The position numbers and the translations under genes were made by a program. Positions 1 through 6,041 of a DNA stretch of 54,072 bases are shown one piece after another (within the stretch, counting starts at the first letter, position 1; every line of letters starts with the position of its first letter). The notes below the pieces were generated by a model. It searched no databases. It was not told where the DNA came from and saw only the letters and a program-made list of their open reading frames with translations. The stretch spans positions 1 to 54,072 of the forward strand of contig JAFTLQ010000001.1 of the NCBI GenBank assembly GCA_017455905.1, written 5' to 3'. Origin of the DNA: Clostridia bacterium. Its GTDB lineage: Bacteria; Bacillota; Clostridia; Oscillospirales; CAG-272.

Positions 1-125
1 ACACCAACATAAATATTTCCTTGTTTCGTAAGAATGGCGGCAGCAACTCCACCTGCGTCTATAAAAGGTGAAATTGTTCTGCTATTTTGAACTTTAATTG
101 CAGCATTATATAATTTGTTCCACAT
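1..125 (-). CDS. cytidine deaminase-like protein, N-terminal part only
   Basis: Only the first 41 codons lie in the window; the 3' end is beyond the left edge. The protein begins MWNKLYNAAIKVQNSRTIS and continues through AGGVAAAILTKQGNIYVGV. This glycine/alanine strand followed by GNIYVGV is typical of the first beta-strands of small cytidine-deaminase-fold enzymes, which release ammonia from cytidine-type substrates. The zinc motifs (HAE/CAE and PCxxC) would follow and cannot be checked. The ATG at 125 is preceded by GGAG at a normal distance, and a good sigma-A promoter lies at 164-192, so the gene probably has its own transcript. Exact substrate is unknown. Confidence 0.7.
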   Translation of the reverse strand, partial: MWNKLYNAAIKVQNSRTISPFIDAGGVAAAILTKQGNIYVG

Positions 126-163
126 AGTATTTATCTCCGTCAAATTCTTATTTATCGAACTGT

Positions 164-192
164 ATTATACCATATTTTTATGGATTTTTCAA
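164..192 (-). promoter_or_regulatory. sigma-A promoter of the deaminase gene
   Basis: On the minus strand TTGAAA (192-187) and TATAAT (169-164) are separated by 17 bases. The deaminase ATG is about 40 bases downstream. Confidence 0.7.
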
Positions 193-212
193 CCCGTTTT
201 ACTGCATATACC

Positions 213-252
213 AAAAAAGCCCTCGATGATGGTTTTATCCACCGCCGAGGGC
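213..252 (-). terminator. intrinsic terminator
   Basis: Reading the minus strand, GCCCTCG (252-246) pairs with CGAGGGC (225-219) and is followed at once by six T (218-213). It would stop transcripts arriving from the recombinase side just before the deaminase promoter. Confidence 0.7.
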
Positions 253-326
253 TATCCTTTATGCTGTTTGGTATTCTTTTTCGATGGTTGCGCCGCATCC
301 CGACTGTATCTCGATGCCGTCAATCA

Positions 327-485
327 ATGAAGCACGCTGTGCGATATGAAGCGGCGGCGATGCCACCATGAAGCGTTCCGCAAGCGGAACATGAAGCGAA
401 GCGCGCGGTAATTTTTCCGTGTGGCGAAGCCACGCTTCATAGCCGAAGGCTGCTTCATTTTTCATGCGCCGCAGGCGCGCTTCAT
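327..485. repeat. hairpin array with constant ATGAAGC heptamer
   Basis: ATGAAGC occurs at 327, 346, 368 and 391, then in inverted orientation (GCTTCAT) at 434, 452 and 479. Between the copies are short sequences that mostly fold on themselves but differ from each other: GTTCCGCAAGCGGAAC (375-390), GTGGCGAAGCCAC (421-433), AGCCGAAGGCT (441-451), GCGCCGCAGGCGC. The 130 bases before it up to the terminator hold no gene I can support. It lies between the recombinase terminator and the host deaminase gene. Confidence 0.75.
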
Positions 486-2233
486 TCAAAAAACGCACCT
501 TTGTCGGTAGACAAACGTGCGTTTTTTGCTGTGTAAGGGCGACAAAAAAGATATTTTTCGTCGTTCTTGTATGGATTTGAACTGCCGTGTGTTTCATCTT
601 GTTGCTCGGTTGCCACTTGCTGTTTTTTCTCGCAAAGCGTTTCCGTGATTTCCAAACCGCCGATGAATACCACCTTGATGCGTTCCTTGGATTCGACCAC
701 CACACATTCGAGTATCTGACGGACGAGTCGGTCATCGTAATCCATGGGGCGATTTCTTAAACCGTCAAGTATGGTGAAAATCTCATCGAGTCGGGATTTC
801 GTGCTTTCTCGCTTTTGCTTTCGCTCGGCTATGCCAGCGAGTTGCTGTTGGAGTTGGCTCTTTTCGTCCATAAGCTCCTTGGCTCTTTGCTCGTCAAAGG
901 CTTCCACCGTATCGCTTGAGATGGCGTTCAGCATTGCCTTAAATTCCGCATCGATCTCGGCTATCTTGATTTGGATGTCGAGACTTTCGTCCTCGCTCTC
1001 GCCCATATCCAAGCCCATTCCGATGTGGAGCTTTAAAGTCTTGAGCAGTTCTGCGTTCTCGTTTGCCGTTCTCATGATTGCGTTCATGATAGCTTCTTGG
1101 AGTACGCTTTCCTCGATGGTCGGTGATTCGTGGCAGTATTTCTTGCCGTAGTCGAGTCGGCTGATGCACCGCCACACGATTTTCTTCTTGCCCTTGACCG
1201 TCCACGTGCATCTGCGGTATGGGGTTTTGCACTCTCCGCAGACGAGCAGTTCGGTCAATGCGAATTTACTTGAGTATTTGCCTTGCTCGGTCTTTGTTCC
1301 GACCTGCTTGACCTTGAGCTTTCCGTTTCGCCTTGCAAGTTCCTCTTGCACCCTTGCGAAAGTCATCCTGTCGATAATGGCAGGGTGATTGTTTTCCACG
1401 TAGAATTTCTGCCGTTCGCCGTTATTTACCTTGACCTTCTTTGAGATGCAATCTTCAATATAAGTCTTGTTAATAATGGCATCGCCTGCGTACTTTTCGT
1501 TGGTCAGTATGGATTGTATCGTTGAGTATCTCCATGTGGGCGTTCCGCTTGGTGAGAGGATGCCTTTTTCTTCGAGCTTCGCCTTGATTCCACCGAAGCT
1601 GTCGCCTGCGAGAAAACTCTCGTATATAAAGCGTATCGTTTCTGCTTCTTCGGGGACAATTTCGGGCTTGCCATCCTCACCCTTGCGGTAGCCGAGGAAA
1701 TTCTTGTAGTGGAATGCCACGTTGCCTTCTCTCGCACTCTGTGCTTTGCCGAATTTCACGTTTGCGCTTATGTTCTCGGATTCGCTTTGTGCGATGCTAC
1801 CGTAAATGGTGATGTAAAATTCAGCCCCAGGCTGCGTGCTGTATATGCCTTGTTCCTCGAAGAACACATCCACTCCGATGGCTTTCAGCATTCTCGTGTA
1901 TTTGAGGCAGTCGAGGGTATTTCTTGCAAATCGGGAGATTGACTTTGTGATTATCATGTCAACCTTGCCACGCTTGCAGAGTTTAATCATCTTATTGAAT
2001 TCGTCACGATTTTTTACGCTCGTGCCTGTGATGCCTTTGTCTGCGAATATCCCCACGAGAGTCCAATTCGGCTCGGAGTTGATTCGCTCGGTGTAGTAGT
2101 TCTTTTGGGTTTCATAGCTATTAAGCTGTTCCTCTTGTTTGGTAGATACTCGGCAATAGGCGACCACTTGCAGTTGGCGGTATTTGTTCTTTGCCGTTTC
2201 TTGCGGAGTGATGGTCGGTGCTATATCTGTCAT
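482..2233 (-). CDS. large serine recombinase (phage/element integrase)
   Basis: A 583-residue site-specific recombinase that would cut and rejoin attachment sites through a 5'-phosphoserine link. The resolvase domain starts with VVAYCRVS, putting the catalytic serine near residue 30, followed by the SRFARN helix motif. A recombinase domain (PNWT..., then TNEKYAG), a zinc-ribbon (CGECKTPYRRC ... WRC ... YC), a long coiled coil (about 430-510) and the usual beta-strand end VVFIGGLEITE follow. I chose the ATG at 2233 over an upstream in-frame start because the preceding gene overlaps there; GGGAG abuts this ATG, suggesting translational coupling. The last ~25 codons run through an intrinsic terminator hairpin, an odd C terminus. 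Host chromosome integration is inferred. Confidence 0.9.
   Translation of the reverse strand: MTDIAPTITPQETAKNKYRQLQVVAYCRVSTKQEEQLNSYETQKNYYTERINSEPNWTLVGIFADKGITGTSVKNRDEFNKMIKLCKRGKVDMIITKSISRFARNTLDCLKYTRMLKAIGVDVFFEEQGIYSTQPGAEFYITIYGSIAQSESENISANVKFGKAQSAREGNVAFHYKNFLGYRKGEDGKPEIVPEEAETIRFIYESFLAGDSFGGIKAKLEEKGILSPSGTPTWRYSTIQSILTNEKYAGDAIINKTYIEDCISKKVKVNNGERQKFYVENNHPAIIDRMTFARVQEELARRNGKLKVKQVGTKTEQGKYSSKFALTELLVCGECKTPYRRCTWTVKGKKKIVWRCISRLDYGKKYCHESPTIEESVLQEAIMNAIMRTANENAELLKTLKLHIGMGLDMGESEDESLDIQIKIAEIDAEFKAMLNAISSDTVEAFDEQRAKELMDEKSQLQQQLAGIAERKQKRESTKSRLDEIFTILDGLRNRPMDYDDRLVRQILECVVVESKERIKVVFIGGLEITETLCEKKQQVATEQQDETHGSSNPYKNDEKYLFCRPYTAKNARLSTDKGAFFE
488..527 (-). terminator. 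terminator of the recombinase operon
   Basis: AAAAAACGCAC (488-498) pairs with GTGCGTTTTTT (517-527), with an inner TTTGTC/GACAAA extension. Read on the minus strand it is a strong stem followed by a T run. It overlaps the last codons of the recombinase frame. Confidence 0.75.
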
Positions 2234-2465
2234 CTCCCAAGTATCGTTTATCTTCAAGTATCCGCATAATTCTTGCTTTATTCCATTTGATAACGTCAGG
2301 CATATATTCAATTTGTCGTTCGTTGAGACATTTGGATAGTTCAAGCAGAGACTTGCCCTCGATATACGCTTTGAAGATTTCTTTTACAACCGCCATTTCC
2401 TGTGGGTGCAATTTTATAATTCCCTCAATGCATTGGTAGCCGTAGAGTATATTCCGTTTCTTCAT
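2121..2465 (-). CDS. small recombinase-domain protein
   Basis: A 114-residue protein (MKKRNILYGYQCIEGIIKLH...) with the GYxxxxGxxxxxPxEAxVVKEIFxxYxxGxSLxxIA-like pattern of the recombinase (PF07508-type) domain and the RILEDKRYLG motif, but no catalytic resolvase domain. Such short proteins are regular partners inside tandem clostridial serine-recombinase cassettes. The ATG at 2465 overlaps the stop of the upstream recombinase stub by four bases (ATGA), which favours it over a GTG at 2477. Its 3' end overlaps the large recombinase by about 110 bases in another frame. Its job is unknown; an accessory or directionality role is inference. Confidence 0.75.
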   Translation of the reverse strand: MKKRNILYGYQCIEGIIKLHPQEMAVVKEIFKAYIEGKSLLELSKCLNERQIEYMPDVIKWNKARIMRILEDKRYLGDDRYSTDHHSARNGKEQIPPTASGRLLPSIYQTRGTA

Positions 2466-2600
2466 ACTGTCTTGCACCGTCCTTTTGCCTTGATTTCTTC
2501 GCTTAAGGTCAGCCCACCGATTAAATGGAAGGTAAGCCGTGAATTATCGTTTACAATGATCTTTTCGACTATCCAGAACGGTATAACCACCGAAATCAGG
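2462..2600 (-). pseudogene. C-terminal stub of a third serine recombinase
   Basis: The minus strand reads IVEKIIVNDNSRLTFHL followed by IGGLTLSEEI and then stops at 2464-2462. This is the end typical of large serine recombinases (compare VVFIGGLEITE in the intact neighbour). Upstream, the frame meets a stop near 2607 and no resolvase domain is present; the plus-strand phage gene begins at 2721. The stub's stop overlaps the next gene's start as ATGA, the normal spacing of an intact cassette. So the gene once existed here and lost everything except about 40 codons. Confidence 0.75.
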
Positions 2601-2720
2601 GGGCGCTACCGCAATTTTGATATTCCTACCACGAATTACACCTTTGATAAAATACAAGAACATCATCATATCCGTCGCGCAGCTTGAAAGAGCTATCAGC
2701 GGCGCGTGAGGAGGTACAAA

Positions 2721-3077
2721 ATGGAAAAACAAAAAGAAGCCCTTACCGACCTGATCACAACCGCCATCGCAAGATGCTGTGTCTTGCGAGAGAGCGGAGA
2801 GAAGGTAGACGAAGCGGCTGTTATCGCGGATTTCCTTGCCGAGCATGGTGTGATTGTGCCGCCTGTTAAGGTAGGACAGACGGTGTATTATCCGATACGC
2901 CACACGAACAAAGTCGAACAGTTATTTGTGCGTGAGATTGTATATACAGGTAGGGAAATTCAGTTTTATGCTTCTTATTTGGCATTTACAGTTGACCGTA
3001 TCGGCATAACCATATTCCTCAACCGAGAGGAAGCGGAAAAGGCACTTGCGGAAAGGAGCGAAAATGGAAAATCTTAA
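2721..3077 (+). CDS. phage hypothetical protein (KVGQTVYY type)
   Basis: 118 residues, start MEKQKEALTDL chosen because GAGGAGGT lies six bases upstream of ATG 2721. The N-terminal half is helical. The second half carries VKVGQTVYYP, strands, then a final IGITIFLNREEAEKAL. That layout (a beta-barrel-like segment ending in xTVFLTREEAExAL) is very common in small proteins of gut clostridial phages, but their function is not known. It is the first plus-strand gene after the truncated recombinase, and its stop overlaps the next gene's start region. No catalytic motif is visible. Confidence 0.75.
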   Translation: MEKQKEALTDLITTAIARCCVLRESGEKVDEAAVIADFLAEHGVIVPPVKVGQTVYYPIRHTNKVEQLFVREIVYTGREIQFYASYLAFTVDRIGITIFLNREEAEKALAERSENGKS

Positions 3078-3567
3078 CGTGGAAGAGGTAATAGACCTTC
3101 TTGATAAAATGAATTTCTTTCAAGGTCAAAGGGCAGGTCGAGAACTTTGGAATGATAAGCCGTTTGAGGTTCAGGAACAGGATATTGCCAATTTTTCAAG
3201 GGATATTTTGTTAGTCAAAGAGTACGTCAAGTCGCAGGAGCAGACCATAGAAGCCTACCGCCAAGAACTTGGAGAGGTGCGTGTTGCCCTTGCGGAAGCG
3301 AACAACGAAAAGAAGAAGTCCGCCGAGGAAAACGAGGTTTTGAAAAAAAGTTTGCTTTATGAACGACATCAGCGAGAATTTGCAGAAAATTTTCTAAAGA
3401 ATGGAACACCTGGAATCGAAGTAGCCACTGTTCGCAATATGCATATGAGGTTTATACGAAAAATATTGCAAAGCACCAACGGTAACGATACCTTTCCATA
3501 CATGCTAAAAACTTATTTAGACGCAACTGTAAAAGAACTTTTGGAGGAGATTGTGGAGGGAACATGA
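3064..3567 (+). CDS. phage coiled-coil protein, unknown function
   Basis: 167 residues beginning MENLNVEEVIDLLDKMNFF; AAGGAG sits six bases before the ATG and the gene overlaps the previous one by 14 bases. Residues about 45-115 form a strong coiled coil (SQEQTIEAYRQELGEV, ALAEANNEKKKSAEEN). The C-terminal part is helical without recognisable motifs. Its stop overlaps the next start (ATGA). I do not recognise the family; a DNA-metabolism or regulatory partner in the phage middle operon is possible but unproven. Confidence 0.65.
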   Translation: MENLNVEEVIDLLDKMNFFQGQRAGRELWNDKPFEVQEQDIANFSRDILLVKEYVKSQEQTIEAYRQELGEVRVALAEANNEKKKSAEENEVLKKSLLYERHQREFAENFLKNGTPGIEVATVRNMHMRFIRKILQSTNGNDTFPYMLKTYLDATVKELLEEIVEGT

Positions 3568-3788
3568 GCGAATTACGAACATATATCGGCGCCTTGCAAA
3601 ATAGGATTGCAAACCAAAGGGTAGAGATCGAACGACCGCATGCGGTGATTGAACGAAAAAACAATTCCGTGCTGGCGTTTGCAGACCGGTTAAAAAGCAA
3701 AGTAATAGGCAACAACAAGGAAGGAATCCAAAACGTGCTCCGTTGGATAGATGATAATGCAAAAATTTTTTTTGAAAGGCGACAATGA
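3564..3788 (+). CDS. small helical phage protein
   Basis: 74 residues, basic and predicted helical (RIANQRVEIERPHAVIERKNNS), overlapping both neighbours by four bases (ATGA). GGAGGG precedes the ATG. No known family is recognised. The tight overlaps on both sides are the main evidence that it is translated. Confidence 0.6.
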   Translation: MSELRTYIGALQNRIANQRVEIERPHAVIERKNNSVLAFADRLKSKVIGNNKEGIQNVLRWIDDNAKIFFERRQ

Positions 3789-4153
3789 ACAAGTACCGCA
3801 ACAAGCAGACATGGACGACGCAGGGGGCGTTTGACTCTCGGCGAGAGGCAAAGCGGGCGTACGAGCTTTCCCTTCTCTTAAAGGCCGGAGATATCGAGGA
3901 TCTGCGGTATCAGGTCAAGTACGAGCTCATCCCTGCGCAGTACGAGCCGGTAGAACGATACGGAAAGCGAGGACAGCGACTGTCGGACGGTCGACGGTGC
4001 GTCGAGAAGGCTTGTACATATATTGCCGACTTCGTGTACCGGCGCGACGGGGTTGAGATCGTCGAAGACGCCAAAGGCGTACGTACAGAGGTGTATAGAA
4101 TCAAGAAGAAGCTTATGCTTTACGTGCACGGAATAAAAATACAGGAGGTATAG
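3785..4153 (+). CDS. DUF1064-type phage nuclease-like protein
   Basis: 122 residues. The start MNKYRNKQT, the FDSRREAKRAYELSLLLKAG helix and the later ELIP..., ACTYIADFVY, EDAKG and RIKKKLM segments fit the DUF1064 (PF06356) family. These are small phage proteins with a restriction-endonuclease-like core (E in the first helix, D in IADFVY, ExxKG), often found where a RusA-type Holliday-junction nuclease would otherwise be. It probably trims branched or concatemeric phage DNA before packaging; that role is inferred from family and position. ATGA overlap with the upstream gene; an AGGAGG after the gene serves the next small reading frame. Confidence 0.8.
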   Translation: MNKYRNKQTWTTQGAFDSRREAKRAYELSLLLKAGDIEDLRYQVKYELIPAQYEPVERYGKRGQRLSDGRRCVEKACTYIADFVYRRDGVEIVEDAKGVRTEVYRIKKKLMLYVHGIKIQEV

Positions 4154-4154
4154 A

Positions 4155-4238
4155 ATGCTTGTACTTGCTTTAAACATTATCAGCATGATAGGGGTGCTTG
4201 GCATCATCCTGTTTATTGCCTGTGTGGTCATGCGATAA
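4155..4238 (+). CDS. 27-residue single-pass membrane peptide
   Basis: A short frame MLVLALNIISMIGVLG followed by IILFIACVVMR starts two bases after the previous stop with ACAGGAGGT at good distance. Almost the whole peptide is one hydrophobic helix ending in Arg. It sits in a gap of the phage operon that otherwise has no gene, and the next gene has its own AGGAGG right after its stop. Function unknown; leader peptide or membrane micro-protein are both possible. Confidence 0.5.
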   Translation: MLVLALNIISMIGVLGIILFIACVVMR

Positions 4239-4250
4239 GGAGGTAACGTC

Positions 4251-4658
4251 ATGACAGAAAAAGATCTGAACGAATACATAACCTTGAAGCGCCGGTGCTT
4301 GCGAGCTAAGGAGTATTACGAGGAATTTGCATCCTCCTTCGGCGATGCCCGAAGTCAGCGGTACGACATCGAACCGGGAGGAGGAACCGCATACAGCCCC
4401 GATACCATTTCACCGCAAATAGAAGAAAAGGATCGGCGAAAAAAAGCATACGATGACGCCTATTCCGAGTACATCAAGCGCGGCTGGGAGATCGAACGCG
4501 CGATGAATATGCTGACGGAAAATGAGAAGGACTTTGTCGTGCAACGGTATATCCTCGGCGTGCGCAATTTCTACGTGATCAGCGCTTCCCTTCACCGCAG
4601 CGTGCGATCATTGTACCGCGATAAGGAAGAAATCATCAAAAAAATCGCCAATTTATAA
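4251..4658 (+). CDS. sigma-like phage late transcription regulator (ArpU/RinA type)
   Basis: 135 residues. The N-terminal half is helical and carries the sequence SQRYDIEPGGG that recurs in this protein type. The C-terminal half (LTENEKDFVVQRYILG, then VISASLHRSVRSLYRDKEEI) resembles sigma-70 region 4: an activation helix and a helix-turn-helix. ArpU, RinA and DUF1492-type proteins of this shape switch on late genes in Gram-positive phages. The gene lies just before a control region with phased repeats and directly upstream of the terminase genes, which fits this role. RBS AAGGAGG, 6-7 bases before the ATG. Confidence 0.75.
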   Translation: MTEKDLNEYITLKRRCLRAKEYYEEFASSFGDARSQRYDIEPGGGTAYSPDTISPQIEEKDRRKKAYDDAYSEYIKRGWEIERAMNMLTENEKDFVVQRYILGVRNFYVISASLHRSVRSLYRDKEEIIKKIANL

Positions 4659-4661
4659 AAG

Positions 4662-4709
4662 TTGGCACACGTTGGCACTTGTTTGGCAAAAAAATTTATG
4701 ATATCATAA
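4662..4709 (+). promoter_or_regulatory. candidate phage late-promoter control region
   Basis: TTGGCAC occurs at 4662 and 4672 and TTGGCA at 4683, spaced 10 and 11 bases, one DNA turn each. A perfect 14-base palindrome, TTATGATATCATAA, follows at 4696-4709. It lies directly behind the sigma-like gene. The -10-like TATGAT (4697-4702) stands 19 bases from the second repeat. A role as binding site of the late activator is inferred. Confidence 0.5.
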
Positions 4710-4725
4710 GACCATCGAAGAATAT

Positions 4726-4749
4726 AAGGCGGTGGTTTCACCGCCTTTT
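4726..4749 (+). terminator. intrinsic terminator or leader hairpin
   Basis: AAGGCGGTG (4726-4734) pairs with CACCGCCTT (4739-4747) around a four-base loop, followed by TT. It lies just after the phased repeats and before the next gene, so it either ends the upstream operon or sits in the leader of the late transcript. Confidence 0.6.
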
Positions 4750-4782
4750 CTATTGACAAGACAAAAAGAAAGTGATATCATA

Positions 4783-5223
4783 ATGGCAACGGAAGATAAA
4801 AACGGTGCGCTACATAGCGAGAAGGACGGTCGTTTCGTCTCTAAAGAAAAGCCGGAAGACTTCGCCGACATGTCCGCCTCCGAGCTGCGGGAGCGGCAGC
4901 TGATATATAGCGATGATAGTTCACCGAAACACACTACTTCTTCAAAACGGCGTCGGCAGTCGACAACAAATGAATTTGCCACCCTTGCGATGCAGTGGGC
5001 GCATTCTGATAAAACAGAAATAGGAGAGCAAAAGTTTTTTTACAGAAAAGGTAAGTGGGTACTTCTTGAAAAATCCGAAGACGGATTTGTAGAGATGGGA
5101 TCATTTAACAAAACACAACGAGAAATTGTTAGTAAGGAAATTGGCAAACAAAATGAACGGTTACGAAATGAACGAGAAAATGAGCGCATTCATAGCACTT
5201 CTTTGCGCTACAAGAATATCTGA
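4783..5223 (+). CDS. phage hypothetical protein, possible moron
   Basis: 146 residues starting MATEDKNGALHSEKDGRFV. The first ~65 residues are charged and low in order (SEKDGRFVSKEKPED, SSKRRRQS). A compact second half follows with NEFATLAMQWAHSD and KFFYRKGKWVLLEK. The DGRFVSK opening resembles linkers in phage minor head and cargo proteins. A weak RBS (AAAGTGAT) precedes the ATG. It lies between two terminators together with the next gene, outside the main late operon, a usual place for extra (moron) genes. Its function is not recognised. Confidence 0.55.
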   Translation: MATEDKNGALHSEKDGRFVSKEKPEDFADMSASELRERQLIYSDDSSPKHTTSSKRRRQSTTNEFATLAMQWAHSDKTEIGEQKFFYRKGKWVLLEKSEDGFVEMGSFNKTQREIVSKEIGKQNERLRNERENERIHSTSLRYKNI

Positions 5224-5377
5224 GGATGCTATCCAAGGAATATGCGCGATGATGTGGGAAAATGTTCCGGCCATGGATGAACTTGTGGAGTATATTGATA
5301 ATAATCCCGAAGCCACCGAGTCCCAAATAATAAAAAAAGCAAGCATAATAATGGGAATATCCAAAGGCGATGCATAA
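5153..5377 (+). CDS. small acidic phage protein overlapping the previous gene
   Basis: 74 residues (MNGYEMNEKMSAFIALLC...), helical and acidic, with repeated predicted helices (EDAIQGICAMMWENV, MDELVEYIDNN, ESQIIKKASIIMG). The reading frame overlaps the previous gene by 70 bases, and an alternative start is Met at 5168. The pair of a charged 146-residue protein and a small acidic protein with overlapping genes, flanked by terminators, resembles toxin-antitoxin or effector-immunity organisation, but no known family is recognised. Confidence 0.5.
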   Translation: MNGYEMNEKMSAFIALLCATRISEDAIQGICAMMWENVPAMDELVEYIDNNPEATESQIIKKASIIMGISKGDA

Positions 5378-5391
5378 AGCACCGCCTTTTT
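5363..5391 (+). terminator. intrinsic terminator
   Basis: AAAGGCG (5363-5369) pairs with CGCCTTT (5383-5389) and runs into a T stretch. It overlaps the end of the small acidic gene and ends just before the tRNA-like element. Confidence 0.65.
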
Positions 5392-5395
5392 ATAT

Positions 5396-5462
5396 GCCGG
5401 GCAATCAGGTGATACGTGGGGCACCCTTCCCGCGGAGGCGTTCGAATCGCCGCCCGGCGCCA
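5396..5462 (+). ncRNA. tRNA-like structure upstream of the terminase genes
   Basis: A 67-base element begins GCCGGGC (5396-5402) and ends GCCCGGC-G-CCA (5452-5462), giving a perfect seven-base acceptor stem, a discriminator base and an encoded CCA. Before it stands a T arm with the canonical loop TTCGAAT (5441-5447) on the stem GGCG/CGCC, one pair short of normal. The middle does not make a usual D arm. A GTGGG/CCCGC stem with an eight-base loop replaces the anticodon arm and has no U33. It therefore looks like a tRNA mimic or decayed tRNA rather than a decoding tRNA. A terminator ends five bases upstream. Confidence 0.55.
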
Positions 5463-5636
5463 CTGGGGCATTTCCCCCTCATCTATTTTCTCTCCTATCA
5501 ATCGTGCCGGTGAAACACCCGGACAGCTCTGCTACGATGCGGGCGCCACTCCGTTTGAGACAGAGCATCCAACTACATATGTTAGCGTCACGGGAAACCG
5601 CGGCGCTTTTCTTTTGCACAGAGAGGAGGTGCGAGC

Positions 5637-6041
5637 GTGACGCAGAAGGAAAGAGACGCTCGCAACCGTTCTGTACTGAAGCACTATGCCTCCGGCATGG
5701 GTGTTACCGAGTTAGCAAAAACCTTTCATCTTTCGCGAACGACAATATCTACGATATTGAACCGTGAAAAAACTGAACAATGCCAAGAAAAAACCGGGCA
5801 AAATCCGAAAAAGGCACGAAAGGCCCAGTCGCTTGTGGCACGTTCGATCGTAGAAAAGGCGACCGACGCGCTGGCCGATATGGAGTTTGAGAAGATGCAT
5901 CCGGACACGCTGCTCAAGATCATAGAGCGGCTGACCGTTCTGTATCGTGGCTTTGATGATACCGCACATAGCGAGCGGCAGATGCTTAAGGAATACGTGG
6001 ATGCGCTGAATGCCTACGCCAATGGAGGCGCGGACAAGTGA
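5637..6041 (+). CDS. terS: phage terminase small subunit
   Basis: 134 residues. The N terminus (RNRSVLKHYASG, GVTELAKTFHLSRTTISTIL) is a helix-turn-helix of the kind terminase small subunits use to recognise the packaging site. The C-terminal part is helical (oligomerisation and contact with TerL). It starts with GTG at 5637; GAGAGGAGGT lies seven bases upstream and no good ATG exists. The last four bases overlap the start of the large subunit. The tRNA-like element and a weak GGGG/CCCC hairpin occupy the 245 bases upstream. Confidence 0.85.
   Translation: MTQKERDARNRSVLKHYASGMGVTELAKTFHLSRTTISTILNREKTEQCQEKTGQNPKKARKAQSLVARSIVEKATDALADMEFEKMHPDTLLKIIERLTVLYRGFDDTAHSERQMLKEYVDALNAYANGGADK

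Noticed and set aside
327..485. CRISPR array.
   Set aside because: The constant element is seven bases, appears in both orientations, and the spacers are self-complementary; no cas gene is present.
259..735. Minus-strand frame of 158 codons running through the hairpin array.
   Set aside because: It overlaps the recombinase in another frame and its end is made of the repeat hairpins; no RBS.
5396..5462. Ordinary tRNA gene.
   Set aside because: No usable anticodon loop (eight bases, no U33), no D arm and a four-pair T stem.
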